From Pontiellaceae bacterium B12227 (GTDB lineage: Bacteria; Verrucomicrobiota; Kiritimatiellia; Kiritimatiellales; Pontiellaceae), in NCBI GenBank assembly GCA_029432775.1, contig JAROAZ010000028.1, positions 20,888-84,887 on the forward strand: a DNA stretch of 64,000 nt, read 5' to 3'. The position numbers and the translations under genes are program-made. The notes below the pieces were generated by a model that was not told the DNA's origin, searched no databases, and saw only the letters and a list, made by a program, of their open reading frames with translations. How positions within the stretch are numbered: the first letter of the stretch is position 1; each line of letters starts with the position of its first letter. This document shows, in pieces, positions 16,405 to 26,116 of this stretch.

Positions 16405-16620
16405 ATGCGTCGTAGTAGAGATAGAGATGATTACAAGCGCGATCCAGAGCTCCTCCGCGGAGTTACCTCGATCGATTATAAAGATGCCGAGCTTCTCAAG
16501 AAGTTCATGACTGACCGTGGCAAAATTCTGCCCGGCCGCATCACGGGTGCTAATGCCCAGCAGCAGCGTCAGATCAAAAAAGCCATCCGCCGTGCACGTG
16601 TGATGGGTCTGGTTCGCTAG
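16405..16620 (+). CDS. rpsR: 30S ribosomal protein S18
   Basis: bS18 of 71 residues, containing the family signature DYKDAELLKKFMTDRGKILPGRITG and the basic C-terminus RRARVMGLVR. GAAGGA precedes the ATG. It partners bS6, encoded two genes upstream. The zinc-binding cysteines present in some S18 proteins are absent. Confidence 0.96.
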   Translation: MRRSRDRDDYKRDPELLRGVTSIDYKDAELLKKFMTDRGKILPGRITGANAQQQRQIKKAIRRARVMGLVR

Positions 16621-16637
16621 AAAAAGGAGTACGCACA

Positions 16638-17090
16638 ATGGCTACTGAAGTTTTATTGATGGACCAGGTTGAAGGCCTGGGAATTGAAGGCGACATCGTG
16701 AAAGTTGCTGACGGCTATGCCCGCAACTTCCTGTTCCCCCGTGGAATTGCGTCTGAAGTGACCGAAGGCAAAAAGCGCCAGATCGAGAAGAAGCGTGCAG
16801 AACGCCTCGTACAGCTCGAAAAGGAAAAGTCTGCTGCTGAAGAGCTGCTCAAGAAGATCGAAGGATTCGAATGCACCATCTCCGCCAAGGTTGGAGAAAC
16901 CGGCAAAATGTTCGGTTCGGTCACGGTTCCGCAGATCCTCGAAAAGCTGGCTGAGCAGGGCCTCGAGATTGACAAATCTAAAGTTGCGCTGGCAGCACCG
17001 CTGCACGAACTCGGTGTGTTTGATATTGCTATCAAACTGCATCCCGAGGTTACGGCAACCCTCAAGGTTTGGATCGTCGAAGAGAAATGA
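16638..17090 (+). CDS. rplI: 50S ribosomal protein L9
   Basis: bL9 of 150 residues: N-terminal RNA-binding domain with GDIVKVADGYARNFLFPRG, a long connecting helix (EKKRAERLVQLEKEKSAAEELLK) and the C-terminal domain (FGSVTVPQI...). AAGGAG precedes the ATG. Its TGA stop overlaps the dnaB start in an ATGA. Confidence 0.96.
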   Translation: MATEVLLMDQVEGLGIEGDIVKVADGYARNFLFPRGIASEVTEGKKRQIEKKRAERLVQLEKEKSAAEELLKKIEGFECTISAKVGETGKMFGSVTVPQILEKLAEQGLEIDKSKVALAAPLHELGVFDIAIKLHPEVTATLKVWIVEEK

Positions 17091-18469
17091 TCCCTGGGGA
17101 TCCATCCGGACTGAGAATCCCCCCGCACAGCGAAGAAGCCGAGCGGGGGGTTTTAGGTTCTATTCTATTGGATCCTTCCAGTTCCCTTGATAAATGTCTG
17201 GCAAAGCGCCTGGGGGCCGATTGTTTTTATGATCGGCGTCATCAGGAGCTTTATGAGCAGCTGGTTGATATGAACCAGGCCAACATTCCGATGGATGCAA
17301 TTACCATCGGTGAATGGCTCAAAGATAAAAAGGCGCTCGATAAGGTCGGCGGCTACGACTACCTCGTTCAATTGCAGGACAGCACGCTGGTTCCTGCCCA
17401 CGTTGAATTCTATTGCGATATCGTGATGGATAAGCGGTTGTACCGCGTTCTGATTGAACAATCAGCTGAAACCATTGATGCCGCATATAAAGGCGAAGAC
17501 GATGCCAGCACCCTGGTAAGCGACGCCGAAGCCAATCTCTTTAAGCTCAGCGAACACGGTGCCGAGCAGATTCCCGATTGGAAAGAATCGATTCGAAACG
17601 CCTTTATTGAGGTGGAGAATACGGATCCCAATCAGCTGATTAACGGTGTCACCACCGGTTTTATGGGGCTGAATGAACGGCTCGGCGGTCTTGCGAAAAC
17701 CGACATGATCGTACTGGCGGCCCGCCCGGCCATGGGTAAAACCTCGTTTGCATTGAACATTGCGGAAAATGCGGCGCTCGGCATTCACGGCGACGCCGTT
17801 CCTGTGGCTGTATTCAGTCTGGAAATGTCCCGCGAACAGCTGGCAAAACGTATGTTGTTCTGTAATGCCCGTTTGCCGATTCATCGGGCCAAGGGGCGGG
17901 GACTGACTCCCGACGAACATGCCAAGCTGACCGCTGCGGTGGACCGTTTGTCCCGCGCCGAGATTTATATTGATGATACGCCCGGTCTGGAAGCCGTCGA
18001 GCTGCGTTCCCGTGCCCGCCGGTTGAAAAGCCGCTATGGCATCGGCCTGATCGTGATCGACTATCTTCAGTTGATGAACTATTCCAAATTCGCGAAGGAT
18101 GGCCGTCAGCGTGAAACCATGGCCATTTCCGGAGCGGTGAAAGCCATGGCCAAAGAGCTTGAGGTCCCCGTGATCGTTCTTTCTCAGCTCAGTCGTGCGG
18201 CGGAGAGTACCGGGGATAACATCCCGAAGCTTTCGCACCTTCGCGACTCCGGTGCCATTGAGCAGGATGCCGATATGGTCTGGCTGCTGTACCGTCCGAG
18301 TTATTATGAAAAGGGTGATCAGCGTAATACCGACAATCTGGCGGTGCTCGACGTGGCAAAATTCCGCCACGGAGCCACGGGCGAGGTGAAGCTGTCGTTT
18401 ATTCGTGAATACACCCGCTTTGAAGACCGCACGGAAATGGAAGATGATTTTTCCCCGGTAGATGGATAA
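17087..18469 (+). CDS. dnaB: Replicative DNA helicase
   Basis: DnaB is the hexameric 5'-3' helicase of the replication fork. I place the start at the ATG overlapping the rplI stop (ATGA), which gives 460 residues; a TTG 18 nt earlier is less likely. The N-terminal domain begins PPHSEEAERGVLGSILLD. The RecA-like domain has Walker A ARPAMGKT at about 212-219, Walker B VIDYLQLM and the sensor motif SQLSRAAE, and no intein is present. Overlap with rplI implies translational coupling. Confidence 0.97.
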   Translation: MIPGDPSGLRIPPHSEEAERGVLGSILLDPSSSLDKCLAKRLGADCFYDRRHQELYEQLVDMNQANIPMDAITIGEWLKDKKALDKVGGYDYLVQLQDSTLVPAHVEFYCDIVMDKRLYRVLIEQSAETIDAAYKGEDDASTLVSDAEANLFKLSEHGAEQIPDWKESIRNAFIEVENTDPNQLINGVTTGFMGLNERLGGLAKTDMIVLAARPAMGKTSFALNIAENAALGIHGDAVPVAVFSLEMSREQLAKRMLFCNARLPIHRAKGRGLTPDEHAKLTAAVDRLSRAEIYIDDTPGLEAVELRSRARRLKSRYGIGLIVIDYLQLMNYSKFAKDGRQRETMAISGAVKAMAKELEVPVIVLSQLSRAAESTGDNIPKLSHLRDSGAIEQDADMVWLLYRPSYYEKGDQRNTDNLAVLDVAKFRHGATGEVKLSFIREYTRFEDRTEMEDDFSPVDG

Positions 18470-18470
18470 G

Positions 18471-18485
18471 ATCCAACCTTTGGAA
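18471..18485. repeat. Dispersed palindrome copy in the dnaB-bamA gap
   Basis: ATCCAACCTTTGGAA matches TTCCAANNNTTGGAA with one mismatch. It fills the whole gap between the dnaB stop and the bamA start, and its right arm (TTTGGAA) lies where the bamA ribosome site should be. Confidence 0.7.
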
Positions 18486-18490
18486 TGTTA

Positions 18491-20803
18491 ATGAATAAAG
18501 CGCTAACCATTTTTTCCGCACTCATACTCGCTGCTGCGGTTCAGGCCGAGCAGATTAAAGATATTCGCATTGTCAATCAGACGGGCGAGTCGTACGACAT
18601 CAGTTCGGTTGCTGCATTCACCTCTTTTCAGGTCGGTGAACAGGTCCCGGACCGGGAAACCATTCTTTCATCGATTGCTGTCGACGTGAATCGTATGCGC
18701 GAGTCTGGCCGCTACTCCTATGTGAATGCGCGCATGGATGTTGCCGGTGATGGTGTGGTACTGGTTTATACCGTGGTCTCCAAACATCGGCTGAGGCGGA
18801 TCGCCATTGTCGGCGGTAAAAAAAGCGGTCGGAAGATCAAGAAAAAGAGTGAGCTTGAAATCGGTCAGTTTGCCGACGATTCCACCTTTGAAATGGCATC
18901 TGCCAAAATTAAAGAAGCCTACCGCGACTACTGGTATCCCGACGTAAAGGTCACCTGGACGTCCAAGACCAACGATGAACTGGGTACCATCGATGTCGCC
19001 TTCCGGGTTGATGAAGGCCCCAAGATGGGCATTAAGCACATAGAATTTCACGGCAATGACATCGTCGAAGACAAAAAACTCCGCAAGCTGATCCAGCAAA
19101 AGGAGAAGAGATGGTGGTCCTTCATCACGGGTTCGGGTAAATACAAAGACGAAATGGTGGATGCCGATGTGTATGCACTGAAGACCTTTTACATGAATAA
19201 CGGTTTTCTGGACGTCCAGGTCTCTGACCCTGAGCTGGACGACACCAAGCCGAAAAAATCCCGACTGATTTTCAATATTACCGAAGGTCAGCGCTATCGT
19301 ATCGGTAAGGTTTCCATAACCGGTATGGAAAACTATAGCGAAGGGGAGCTCCGCAGAGGCATTCGCCTGCGCAGCGGGAATATTGCATCGGTTGAAAATG
19401 CCGACGCCGGCAGCGAGGCCATCCGGGCCTATTATGGAAACCGCGGCTATGTTCGAACGGTGGTGCGGCCTATTTATGACGCAAACGCCGAAACCGGTAT
19501 TGTGAATATCACCTATGATATAACCGAGGGAACCATCGGCTATATCCAGGCGGTAAACATCAACGGCAACGAGCGCACTCTTGATAAAGTGATTCGCCGG
19601 GAACTGGTCATGTATCCCGGAGAAAAATATAACCGGAGCCGGGTCAGAACTTCCGAGAACCGCCTGCGCAACCTCAACTTTTTTGAAATCGTCACGATTA
19701 ACCCCGAGTCCACCGGCGAGGGCGACAAATACGACATGAATGTCCAGGTGAAGGAAAAGCCTACCGGACAGTTCTCGGCCGGTGTTGGCTTCTCCAGTGT
19801 TGATTCGCTCGTGGGCTATGTTGAGTTGTCGCAAGGAAACTTTAACTGGAAAACGTGGCCGCCGATCGGAGCCGGCCAGAAGTTTAAAGTCCGGGCCCAG
19901 CTCGGAACACAACGTAACGATCTGGAAATCTCCTTTGTGGAACCGTGGTTCCTCGACCGCCAGCTTTCGTTCGGTATCGACCTGTTTCATCGCGAGGCGC
20001 GCTACTTCTCCGATTCCTACGATCAGCAGAACGATGGCGCCCGTCTTTCGCTGGGCAAGCCGCTCTCTCGCTTTACCAGAGGGAACCTGGCCTATACGCT
20101 CGAACAGTTCCGTGTAATGGATGTCGCCGATTCTGCATCACAGGCGATTAAGGATGAAGAAGGCAAACGACTCAAGAGCGGTCTGGAATATACCTGGACC
20201 TTCGACTCGCGCGACCGGTTCTTCAATCCGACTCGCGGAAATAAAACCACCGTTTCCCCCTATGTAGCCGGTGGTGCTCTGGGCGGTGAAACCGATCTGT
20301 ACGGGGTGCGTATCCGTTCAACCCAGCACTGGGCTTTGATTTGGAATATGATCTTCAATCTGCGGGGACAGCTGGAATCAGTTGAAGCCTTCGGCGATAG
20401 CAAAGCGAATGCCGGAAGCTATGGCGAAGGGGTACCGATTTTCGACCGCCTCTTCCTGGGAGGCTCCTATACCTTGCGCGGCTTTGAATATCGCGATGTC
20501 GGCCCCACCGACCCGACCAGCGAGGATCCCGTTGGGGGTAACAGTTCCGCATTTGTGACGGCCGAGCTGACGTATCCGATCTGGAATAAGATTCGTGGTG
20601 CCGTGTTCTACGACTGGGGTTTTGTGAATGTTGATTCCTGGGATTTCGACGCTCAGAATTATCATGATGACTGGGGCATCGGGCTGCGCTTCGACCTGCC
20701 CGGATTCCCGCTCCACCTCGACTATGCCTGGCCGATTACGTACGACGAGCGCTATCTCGATGATAAAGGGCGCTTCAACTTCCTGATCGGGCATACCTTC
20801 TAA
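18491..20803 (+). CDS. bamA: Outer membrane protein assembly factor BamA
   Basis: BamA folds beta-barrel proteins into the outer membrane. A signal peptide (MNKALTIFSALILAAAVQA) is followed by POTRA domains to about residue 440 and a 16-strand barrel to the end. The barrel has the lid-lock loop region GGSYTLRGFEYRDVGP and the terminal phenylalanine signature (FLIGHTF). The ATG at 18491 gives the best signal peptide; an in-frame ATG six nucleotides earlier is also possible. It is the last gene of the block from prs and proves an outer membrane. Operator motifs of the xylan locus begin three nucleotides after its stop. Confidence 0.95.
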   Translation: MNKALTIFSALILAAAVQAEQIKDIRIVNQTGESYDISSVAAFTSFQVGEQVPDRETILSSIAVDVNRMRESGRYSYVNARMDVAGDGVVLVYTVVSKHRLRRIAIVGGKKSGRKIKKKSELEIGQFADDSTFEMASAKIKEAYRDYWYPDVKVTWTSKTNDELGTIDVAFRVDEGPKMGIKHIEFHGNDIVEDKKLRKLIQQKEKRWWSFITGSGKYKDEMVDADVYALKTFYMNNGFLDVQVSDPELDDTKPKKSRLIFNITEGQRYRIGKVSITGMENYSEGELRRGIRLRSGNIASVENADAGSEAIRAYYGNRGYVRTVVRPIYDANAETGIVNITYDITEGTIGYIQAVNINGNERTLDKVIRRELVMYPGEKYNRSRVRTSENRLRNLNFFEIVTINPESTGEGDKYDMNVQVKEKPTGQFSAGVGFSSVDSLVGYVELSQGNFNWKTWPPIGAGQKFKVRAQLGTQRNDLEISFVEPWFLDRQLSFGIDLFHREARYFSDSYDQQNDGARLSLGKPLSRFTRGNLAYTLEQFRVMDVADSASQAIKDEEGKRLKSGLEYTWTFDSRDRFFNPTRGNKTTVSPYVAGGALGGETDLYGVRIRSTQHWALIWNMIFNLRGQLESVEAFGDSKANAGSYGEGVPIFDRLFLGGSYTLRGFEYRDVGPTDPTSEDPVGGNSSAFVTAELTYPIWNKIRGAVFYDWGFVNVDSWDFDAQNYHDDWGIGLRFDLPGFPLHLDYAWPITYDERYLDDKGRFNFLIGHTF

Positions 20804-20805
20804 GG

Positions 20806-20823
20806 GTTTCATAAAACCTGATT
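20806..20823 (+). promoter_or_regulatory. Candidate XylR-type operator, copy 1 (GH43 operon)
   Basis: GTTTCATAAAACCTGATT fits GTTTCATNANNYCYGATT. It ends 19 nt before the -35 box at 20843, the same distance as in two other promoters of this locus. Copy 2 starts 21 nt downstream, two helical turns, so a dimer could bind both on one face. Confidence 0.65.
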
Positions 20824-20826
20824 ACA

Positions 20827-20844
20827 GTTTCATGAGTCCTGATT
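20827..20844 (+). promoter_or_regulatory. Candidate XylR-type operator, copy 2 (GH43 operon)
   Basis: GTTTCATGAGTCCTGATT fits the same 18-nt consensus. Its last two bases overlap the -35 box TTGCTG, the position from which AraC-family activators contact RNA polymerase. Confidence 0.65.
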
Positions 20845-20871
20845 GCTGAGTAAAAGTCGGCAAGGTATAGT
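20843..20871 (+). promoter_or_regulatory. Probable promoter of the GH43-transporter-GH10 operon
   Basis: TTGCTG (20843-20848) and TATAGT (20866-20871) are 17 nt apart, 20 nt before the GH43 start codon. The weak -35 box next to two operator copies suggests activator-dependent transcription. Confidence 0.6.
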
Positions 20872-20890
20872 GTCTATTCAGGAGTAACTT

Positions 20891-21898
20891 ATGAAGACGA
20901 CAAGATATCTTGCGCCGCATCTATACACGGCCGATCCACATGCCCATGTGTTTAACGGTAAATTATATATTTATCCGTCACATGACATTGATGCGGGGAT
21001 CCCGGAAAACGACAACGGCGATCATTTCGCCATGCGCGATTACCACATTTTCTCGATGGATGATATCGATGGGGAAGTTACGGACCACGGTGTCGCGCTC
21101 GATGTGAAGGATATTCCCTGGGCGGGCCGGCAGTTGTGGGATTGCGATTGCGCCTGTAAGGACGGGAAATACTACTTATACTTTCCTCTGAAAGATCGCG
21201 CTGATATTTTTCGTATTGGCGTAGCCATTAGCGATAAACCCGAAGGGCCATTTGTTCCGCAGGAATCTCCAATCCCTGGAAGTTATTCAATCGACCCCTG
21301 TGTATTCTGCGATGACGACGGAGCGCACTATATGTACTTCGGGGGCATCTGGGGCGGACAGTTGCAGTCCTATCGGGACAATCAAGTTGTTGAGCAAGGT
21401 TCGGAGCCTCCTGATGACGAACCGGCATTATCCGCGCGCGTGGTAAAACTCGGTGAGGATATGCTCCAGTTTGCTGAAGCTCCGCGGGCAGTCATTCTCC
21501 TGGATGAACAGGGAGAGGAGCTGAAGGCAGGGGACCATGACCGTCGTTTTTTTGAAGCGGCGTGGATGCATAAATACCAAGGCAGGTATTATTTTTCATA
21601 CTCCACCGGGAACACCCGGAAAATTTGTTATGCAGTGGGGGATAGCCCATACGGACCGTTTATTTACGAGGGGGTCATTCTGACCCCGGTAGTGGGATGG
21701 ACCACGCACCATTCGATTGCGGAGTTTAAAGGAAAGTGGTATCTGTTTCATCATGACAGCGTTCCCTCGGGAGGGAAGACCTGGCTGCGCAGTATGAAAG
21801 TCTGCGAGTTGAAATACAACGAGGACGGAACAATCTGCACCATGGATGGCGGGGGTGAAATGGAATCCTTGGATGTGCATGATCCAGCGGAAGCATAA
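20891..21898 (+). CDS. GH43-family glycosidase (beta-xylosidase / arabinofuranosidase type)
   Basis: This 335-residue five-bladed beta-propeller enzyme has no signal peptide, so it should act in the cytoplasm on imported oligosaccharides. The three catalytic acids are visible: the base Asp15 in TADPHAHVFNGKLYIYPSHD, the pKa-tuning Asp135 in SIDPCVF and the acid Glu222 in RFFEAAWMHK. GH43 enzymes release xylose or arabinose from xylan fragments. It is the first gene of a three-gene operon with a sugar symporter and a xylanase, behind two candidate operator copies and a promoter. CAGGAG precedes the ATG. Confidence 0.9.
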   Translation: MKTTRYLAPHLYTADPHAHVFNGKLYIYPSHDIDAGIPENDNGDHFAMRDYHIFSMDDIDGEVTDHGVALDVKDIPWAGRQLWDCDCACKDGKYYLYFPLKDRADIFRIGVAISDKPEGPFVPQESPIPGSYSIDPCVFCDDDGAHYMYFGGIWGGQLQSYRDNQVVEQGSEPPDDEPALSARVVKLGEDMLQFAEAPRAVILLDEQGEELKAGDHDRRFFEAAWMHKYQGRYYFSYSTGNTRKICYAVGDSPYGPFIYEGVILTPVVGWTTHHSIAEFKGKWYLFHHDSVPSGGKTWLRSMKVCELKYNEDGTICTMDGGGEMESLDVHDPAEA

Positions 21899-21906
21899 GG
21901 GGTACT

Positions 21907-23391
21907 ATGGCACATTTTCATCAGAAACTATCATTCCGAGAAAAAGCAGGCTATAGCCTCGGCGACGGGGCCGCCAATCTGGTGTTCCAGGTGCTGATGG
22001 CCTATCAGTTCATGTTCTTTACAACGATCATGGGGCTGAGCCCCAAGGCGGCGGGGCTCTTGTTCCTGATCGGACGTTTCTTCGATGCTTTTACTGACCC
22101 GGCCATGGGGTTTGTTGCCGACCGCACGAAGCACAGGTGGGGGCGCTTCCGGCCCTGGCTGATTTGGTCGGCCCTGCCGTTTGCCGCCATATTCTGGCTG
22201 ACCTTCACCAGTCCGGGGTGGGCACCCACTGCCCAGATGGTCTATGCCTACCTGATGTATTTTCTGCTGATGGCGGTCTATACCGTGAACAATGTACCCT
22301 ACTGTGCGCTGAACGGGGTCATGACCGGCGATGTGGATGAACGCACCAGCCTGTCTACGTATCGTTTTGTTACGGTGACCATTATTTCGTTCATCGTTCA
22401 GGGGATGACCCTGCCGTTGGTGGATAAATTCGGGCAGGGCGACGATGCCAGAGGCTGGTCGATCACGATGGGCATTTTTGCAGTTGTGACCATCTTCCTC
22501 TTCGTAATCTGCTTTTTCACGGTAAAGGAACGGGTGGAGCCCGACCCGGAGCAGCAGTCGTCTGCAAAGCAGGACATGCTCGATACGTTTAAGAACCGCC
22601 CGTGGGTCATTCTTTTCAGTGCCACATTAATGATTTTTATTATGCTGGTGGTTCGTGGCGGATCCATACCGATTTTCATAGAACGCTTTGCCGATCAGCA
22701 GGCGTTGGCCGACTTTATTGGAGGCCTGGGACTTCAGTCGGTAGACGGCGTTGCTCCATCCGACTTCGGGAAATTTCTGAATGCCTTCGGTTATCTGCTC
22801 AAGCCGGATCACTCCAATGTACCCAGTGTGGCCTACGGAATCATGGGCATGCTGGGCACTTTTACCATGTTCCTCGGCGTGCTGAGTTCTAAACCGCTCT
22901 CAAAGCTCTTCGGGAAGCGGATGGTCTTTGTAGGATCGCTGGTGGTGACTGCATTCGTAACTCTGTGGCTGTTCTATATTCCTGCCTCGAATGTCCGCGC
23001 CATGCTGTGGCAAAGTGCCTTGTGGGGACTGGCGTACGGGCCGACCGTGCCCTTGTTATGGTCCATGATTGCCGATTCGGCCGACTATTCGGAATGGAAG
23101 ACGGGGCGCCGGGCGACCGGATTCGTTTTTGCCGGCGTGGTCTTTGCGCTCAAGTTCGGCCTCGGTGTCGGCGGTTTTATCCAGGGTATGATTCTTTCGG
23201 GATATGGCTATGAAGGCGGTGCAGAACTGACAGAGCGGGCCATTACAGGAGTGCGTGTTGCTTCGTCCGTCGCACCGGCTTTGTTCATTGTCGCGGCGGT
23301 TGCCATTCTGCTGTTCTACCCGATCTCCAAAGAACTGAATTATAAGATTGGCGACGAGCTGGCCCAGCGCCGGAAAAGCAGGGAAAGCTGA
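21907..23391 (+). CDS. GPH-family sugar symporter (XylP/MelB-like)
   Basis: This 494-residue inner-membrane protein has 12 helices and the opening KAGYSLGDGAANLVFQ. The cytoplasmic-loop signature GFVADRTKHRWGRFRPWLIW is that of glycoside-pentoside-hexuronide:cation symporters. NNVPYCALNGVMTGD and GRRATGFVFAG are further family segments. With GH43 upstream and GH10 downstream it most likely imports xylo-oligosaccharides. It starts eight nucleotides after the GH43 stop, with AAGGGG as ribosome site. Confidence 0.92.
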   Translation: MAHFHQKLSFREKAGYSLGDGAANLVFQVLMAYQFMFFTTIMGLSPKAAGLLFLIGRFFDAFTDPAMGFVADRTKHRWGRFRPWLIWSALPFAAIFWLTFTSPGWAPTAQMVYAYLMYFLLMAVYTVNNVPYCALNGVMTGDVDERTSLSTYRFVTVTIISFIVQGMTLPLVDKFGQGDDARGWSITMGIFAVVTIFLFVICFFTVKERVEPDPEQQSSAKQDMLDTFKNRPWVILFSATLMIFIMLVVRGGSIPIFIERFADQQALADFIGGLGLQSVDGVAPSDFGKFLNAFGYLLKPDHSNVPSVAYGIMGMLGTFTMFLGVLSSKPLSKLFGKRMVFVGSLVVTAFVTLWLFYIPASNVRAMLWQSALWGLAYGPTVPLLWSMIADSADYSEWKTGRRATGFVFAGVVFALKFGLGVGGFIQGMILSGYGYEGGAELTERAITGVRVASSVAPALFIVAAVAILLFYPISKELNYKIGDELAQRRKSRES

Positions 23392-23393
23392 TC

Positions 23394-26093
23394 GTGCTGC
23401 GTCACATCCTCATGGCTTGTTTGGCGGTTGCTTTGTCGGCAAGTGGTGCTGCTCCGGTTGTCACCGGGCTCGATCTGCTCGATGCTGATACGGGCGGACT
23501 GATTGCGCCTTTGCAGAACAACGACACGCTCGATCTCAACGTGCTCGGGCAACGGGCCTTTCGGATTCGCGCCAACCTCAGTGGGTCGGGCAGCGTGCAT
23601 TTTCAGGTAAGCGGCATCGAGTATGCCGTCAACGGCGCACCCTATATCATGGGAGCCGACTGGTTGCCAGCGCCCGGCACCTACACCATCACTGCCACCC
23701 CGTGGGAGGGGGCCGATGCAACGGGAGAGCAGGGCACCGAATGGTCGATTACGGTTGCGGTGGTGGATGCGCTCGAACACCGCATGCGCCCCGTCCGCAT
23801 ACAGTCGACTGTACCCCATGCCGCAGTGCAGCTCCGCATGCTCCGGCATGCGTTCCCGTTCGGCTCGATGACCAAGGAAACCAGCAGTTTTGGAATCAGC
23901 CAAACCGATTCGCCCGACGAAATCACTTACCGCGAAACCTTTCATTCCAACTTTAACTCTTCGGTCGCGGGCAACGCCATGAAGTGGTACACGCAGCAGC
24001 CGGACTGGTGGAACCAGTCGCCGCACAACACCGGATACAGCACCCCCGGAAACTATCGGTATGACCAGGCCGACGACTGGCTCGACTATCACGAATCGGT
24101 GGGCATCCCGGTGCGCGGGCATACCCTTTTCTGGGGAGCGGGCGGCGGCGGGCCGGATCCGCTGAACCAGATGAAAGATCCAAACTGGGTGGAGGCGCTG
24201 GGCACCAACGCGCTGTATTGGATGGAGCAGCGGGTCTCCGGCATTGTATCGCGCTATGCCGGGCGCATCGACGAGTGGGACTTTAACAACGAGCTGTGGC
24301 ACGGCGACTGGTATCGCAACACATTCGGCAGCACCATCACCAAACAGATGGCCGACTGGGCGGTGGCCGCCAATCCGGATATTAAACTTTGGTTCAACGA
24401 ATACGGCATGCTCAACAATTCCAATAATGCCGCGGCATTTCTCGCACACTTGCAAACGTTGCAGGGCGAAGGTGTTCAAATCGACGGCGTTGGGGTGCAG
24501 GGCCATTTCGGGTCGGCACCAAACACGGCCACCGTAAAAGCTTCTCTTGATATCCTCGATGAGTTGGGGTTGCCGATCAAGGTCACCGAATTCGACTGCG
24601 GATCGACCAATATGACAGAGACCCAGATGGCCGATGGACTGGAAACCGTCTATCGAACCGCCTTTGAGCATCAGGCAGTGGAAGGCATTATTATGTGGGG
24701 CTTTTGGGAATCCAACCATTGGAAGCCCGAACGGGCGCTCTGGAAAGCCGACTGGACGCCGACCGAGCAGGCCCACCGCTACCGCGAGCTTGTTTACGAT
24801 GAATGGTGGTCCGATGCCGACCTGCTGGTAGATCAAAACGGGCAACTTCCGTTCAACCTCTTTGCCGGCGATTTTGAAATCACCATTAACGGTAAGACGT
24901 TCACCAACTCCATTGCCGCCGGCAGCGGCACGCTGAACTTTGCGTACGATGGAACCAACCTGATGATGCATGTTCCGCCGGCAGTTGAGCTGACTGCGCC
25001 GGCGAACGGAACCTCTTTTGTTTCCGGTCAGCCGATTGAACTGACGGCCGATGCCTCCAGTGGTACCGCTTCGGTTGCCAAGGTCGAGTTTTATGCCGAC
25101 AACCAGTTGCTTAAAACGGATGCCGTGGCGCCATACACCGCGGTCTGGTACGATGCTTCAGCCGGCAGTTATGCACTGACCGCGGTGGCAACCGATACCT
25201 TCGGTTTCTCCAATCAAAGCGCACCCGTCCATATTTCCGTGGCTTCAGGAAACGGTAATCTGGTCGACAATCCCGGGTTCGAATTCGGAACCACCAACTG
25301 GTCGGGCCACGGCGGCCATTCCATTGGAACTATGTCGGCGCCGGTCTATTCGGGAAGCAGCGCCGGTCGGGCATTCGATCGGAACAACACATACGATGGC
25401 CTCTCCCAGACACTCACCGACGAACTGATCGTCGGGCGATCCTATGTCTTTGCGTGTCAGGCGCGGCTCAGCGAAAGCAACGACACCGGCCGAATCACCG
25501 TCAAGACCAGCTATTTGACCAACAGTCCTACCTACCAGAATGTTGCATCCGCTTTGCTGGATGATACCGGTTGGGCGCGCGTTCAGGGCGAATACACGTT
25601 TAATCCCGATCCATTGCACACCGTGACGGAAGTGCGCTTCTACATTGCCGGTGTGCAACCGCCCGTCGAGATCTTTGTTGACGACATGTTCTGTGCCGAA
25701 ACTACACTGGCAACCATCGATTACGACATGGACGGTATGCCCGATCAGTGGGAGGAAACCCATTTCGGCAGCATTAATGCCGCCAACGGCGGTGCATTCG
25801 AGGACTGGGATAGCGATGGCATCGGGAACCGCGATGAATACCGCTCCGGCACGGTCCCGGCCGATGCGAATTCGCGGCTCGCCATTATTTCGCTTCAGCT
25901 CGATGCCGCCCGGATGGATATAGGCTGGCACTCGGTATCCGGGAAAACCTATCGCATCATGACCTCAACGAATCTGCTTTCCAATGATTGGAAACTGGAG
26001 GCCGAGGGGCTTCCAGCCCTTGGAACCGAATCCTCCGCCTCGTTGGGAACCGACGCTTCTGTTCAGTTCATAAAGATCGAGCTGGACGAGTAA
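23394..26093 (+). CDS. Secreted multidomain GH10 endo-1,4-beta-xylanase
   Basis: This 899-residue protein starts with GTG two nucleotides after the transporter stop. A signal peptide (1-19) precedes a beta-rich region and a GH10 barrel (about 145-495) with acid/base Glu300 in WDFNNE and nucleophile Glu399 in KVTEFD. Next come an Ig-like domain (about 530-615), a CBM4/9-like carbohydrate-binding domain (NLVDNPGFEFGTTNWSGH, about 620-770), a Ca-binding DYDMDGMPDQWE...DWDSDGIGNRDEY segment and a beta-rich tail. The tail resembles those of three other secreted proteins here and may be a sorting or anchoring module. It should cut xylan outside the cell or at its surface. Confidence 0.92.
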   Translation: MLRHILMACLAVALSASGAAPVVTGLDLLDADTGGLIAPLQNNDTLDLNVLGQRAFRIRANLSGSGSVHFQVSGIEYAVNGAPYIMGADWLPAPGTYTITATPWEGADATGEQGTEWSITVAVVDALEHRMRPVRIQSTVPHAAVQLRMLRHAFPFGSMTKETSSFGISQTDSPDEITYRETFHSNFNSSVAGNAMKWYTQQPDWWNQSPHNTGYSTPGNYRYDQADDWLDYHESVGIPVRGHTLFWGAGGGGPDPLNQMKDPNWVEALGTNALYWMEQRVSGIVSRYAGRIDEWDFNNELWHGDWYRNTFGSTITKQMADWAVAANPDIKLWFNEYGMLNNSNNAAAFLAHLQTLQGEGVQIDGVGVQGHFGSAPNTATVKASLDILDELGLPIKVTEFDCGSTNMTETQMADGLETVYRTAFEHQAVEGIIMWGFWESNHWKPERALWKADWTPTEQAHRYRELVYDEWWSDADLLVDQNGQLPFNLFAGDFEITINGKTFTNSIAAGSGTLNFAYDGTNLMMHVPPAVELTAPANGTSFVSGQPIELTADASSGTASVAKVEFYADNQLLKTDAVAPYTAVWYDASAGSYALTAVATDTFGFSNQSAPVHISVASGNGNLVDNPGFEFGTTNWSGHGGHSIGTMSAPVYSGSSAGRAFDRNNTYDGLSQTLTDELIVGRSYVFACQARLSESNDTGRITVKTSYLTNSPTYQNVASALLDDTGWARVQGEYTFNPDPLHTVTEVRFYIAGVQPPVEIFVDDMFCAETTLATIDYDMDGMPDQWEETHFGSINAANGGAFEDWDSDGIGNRDEYRSGTVPADANSRLAIISLQLDAARMDIGWHSVSGKTYRIMTSTNLLSNDWKLEAEGLPALGTESSASLGTDASVQFIKIELDE

Positions 26094-26116
26094 GCCGTTT
26101 TCCAAACCTTTGAACC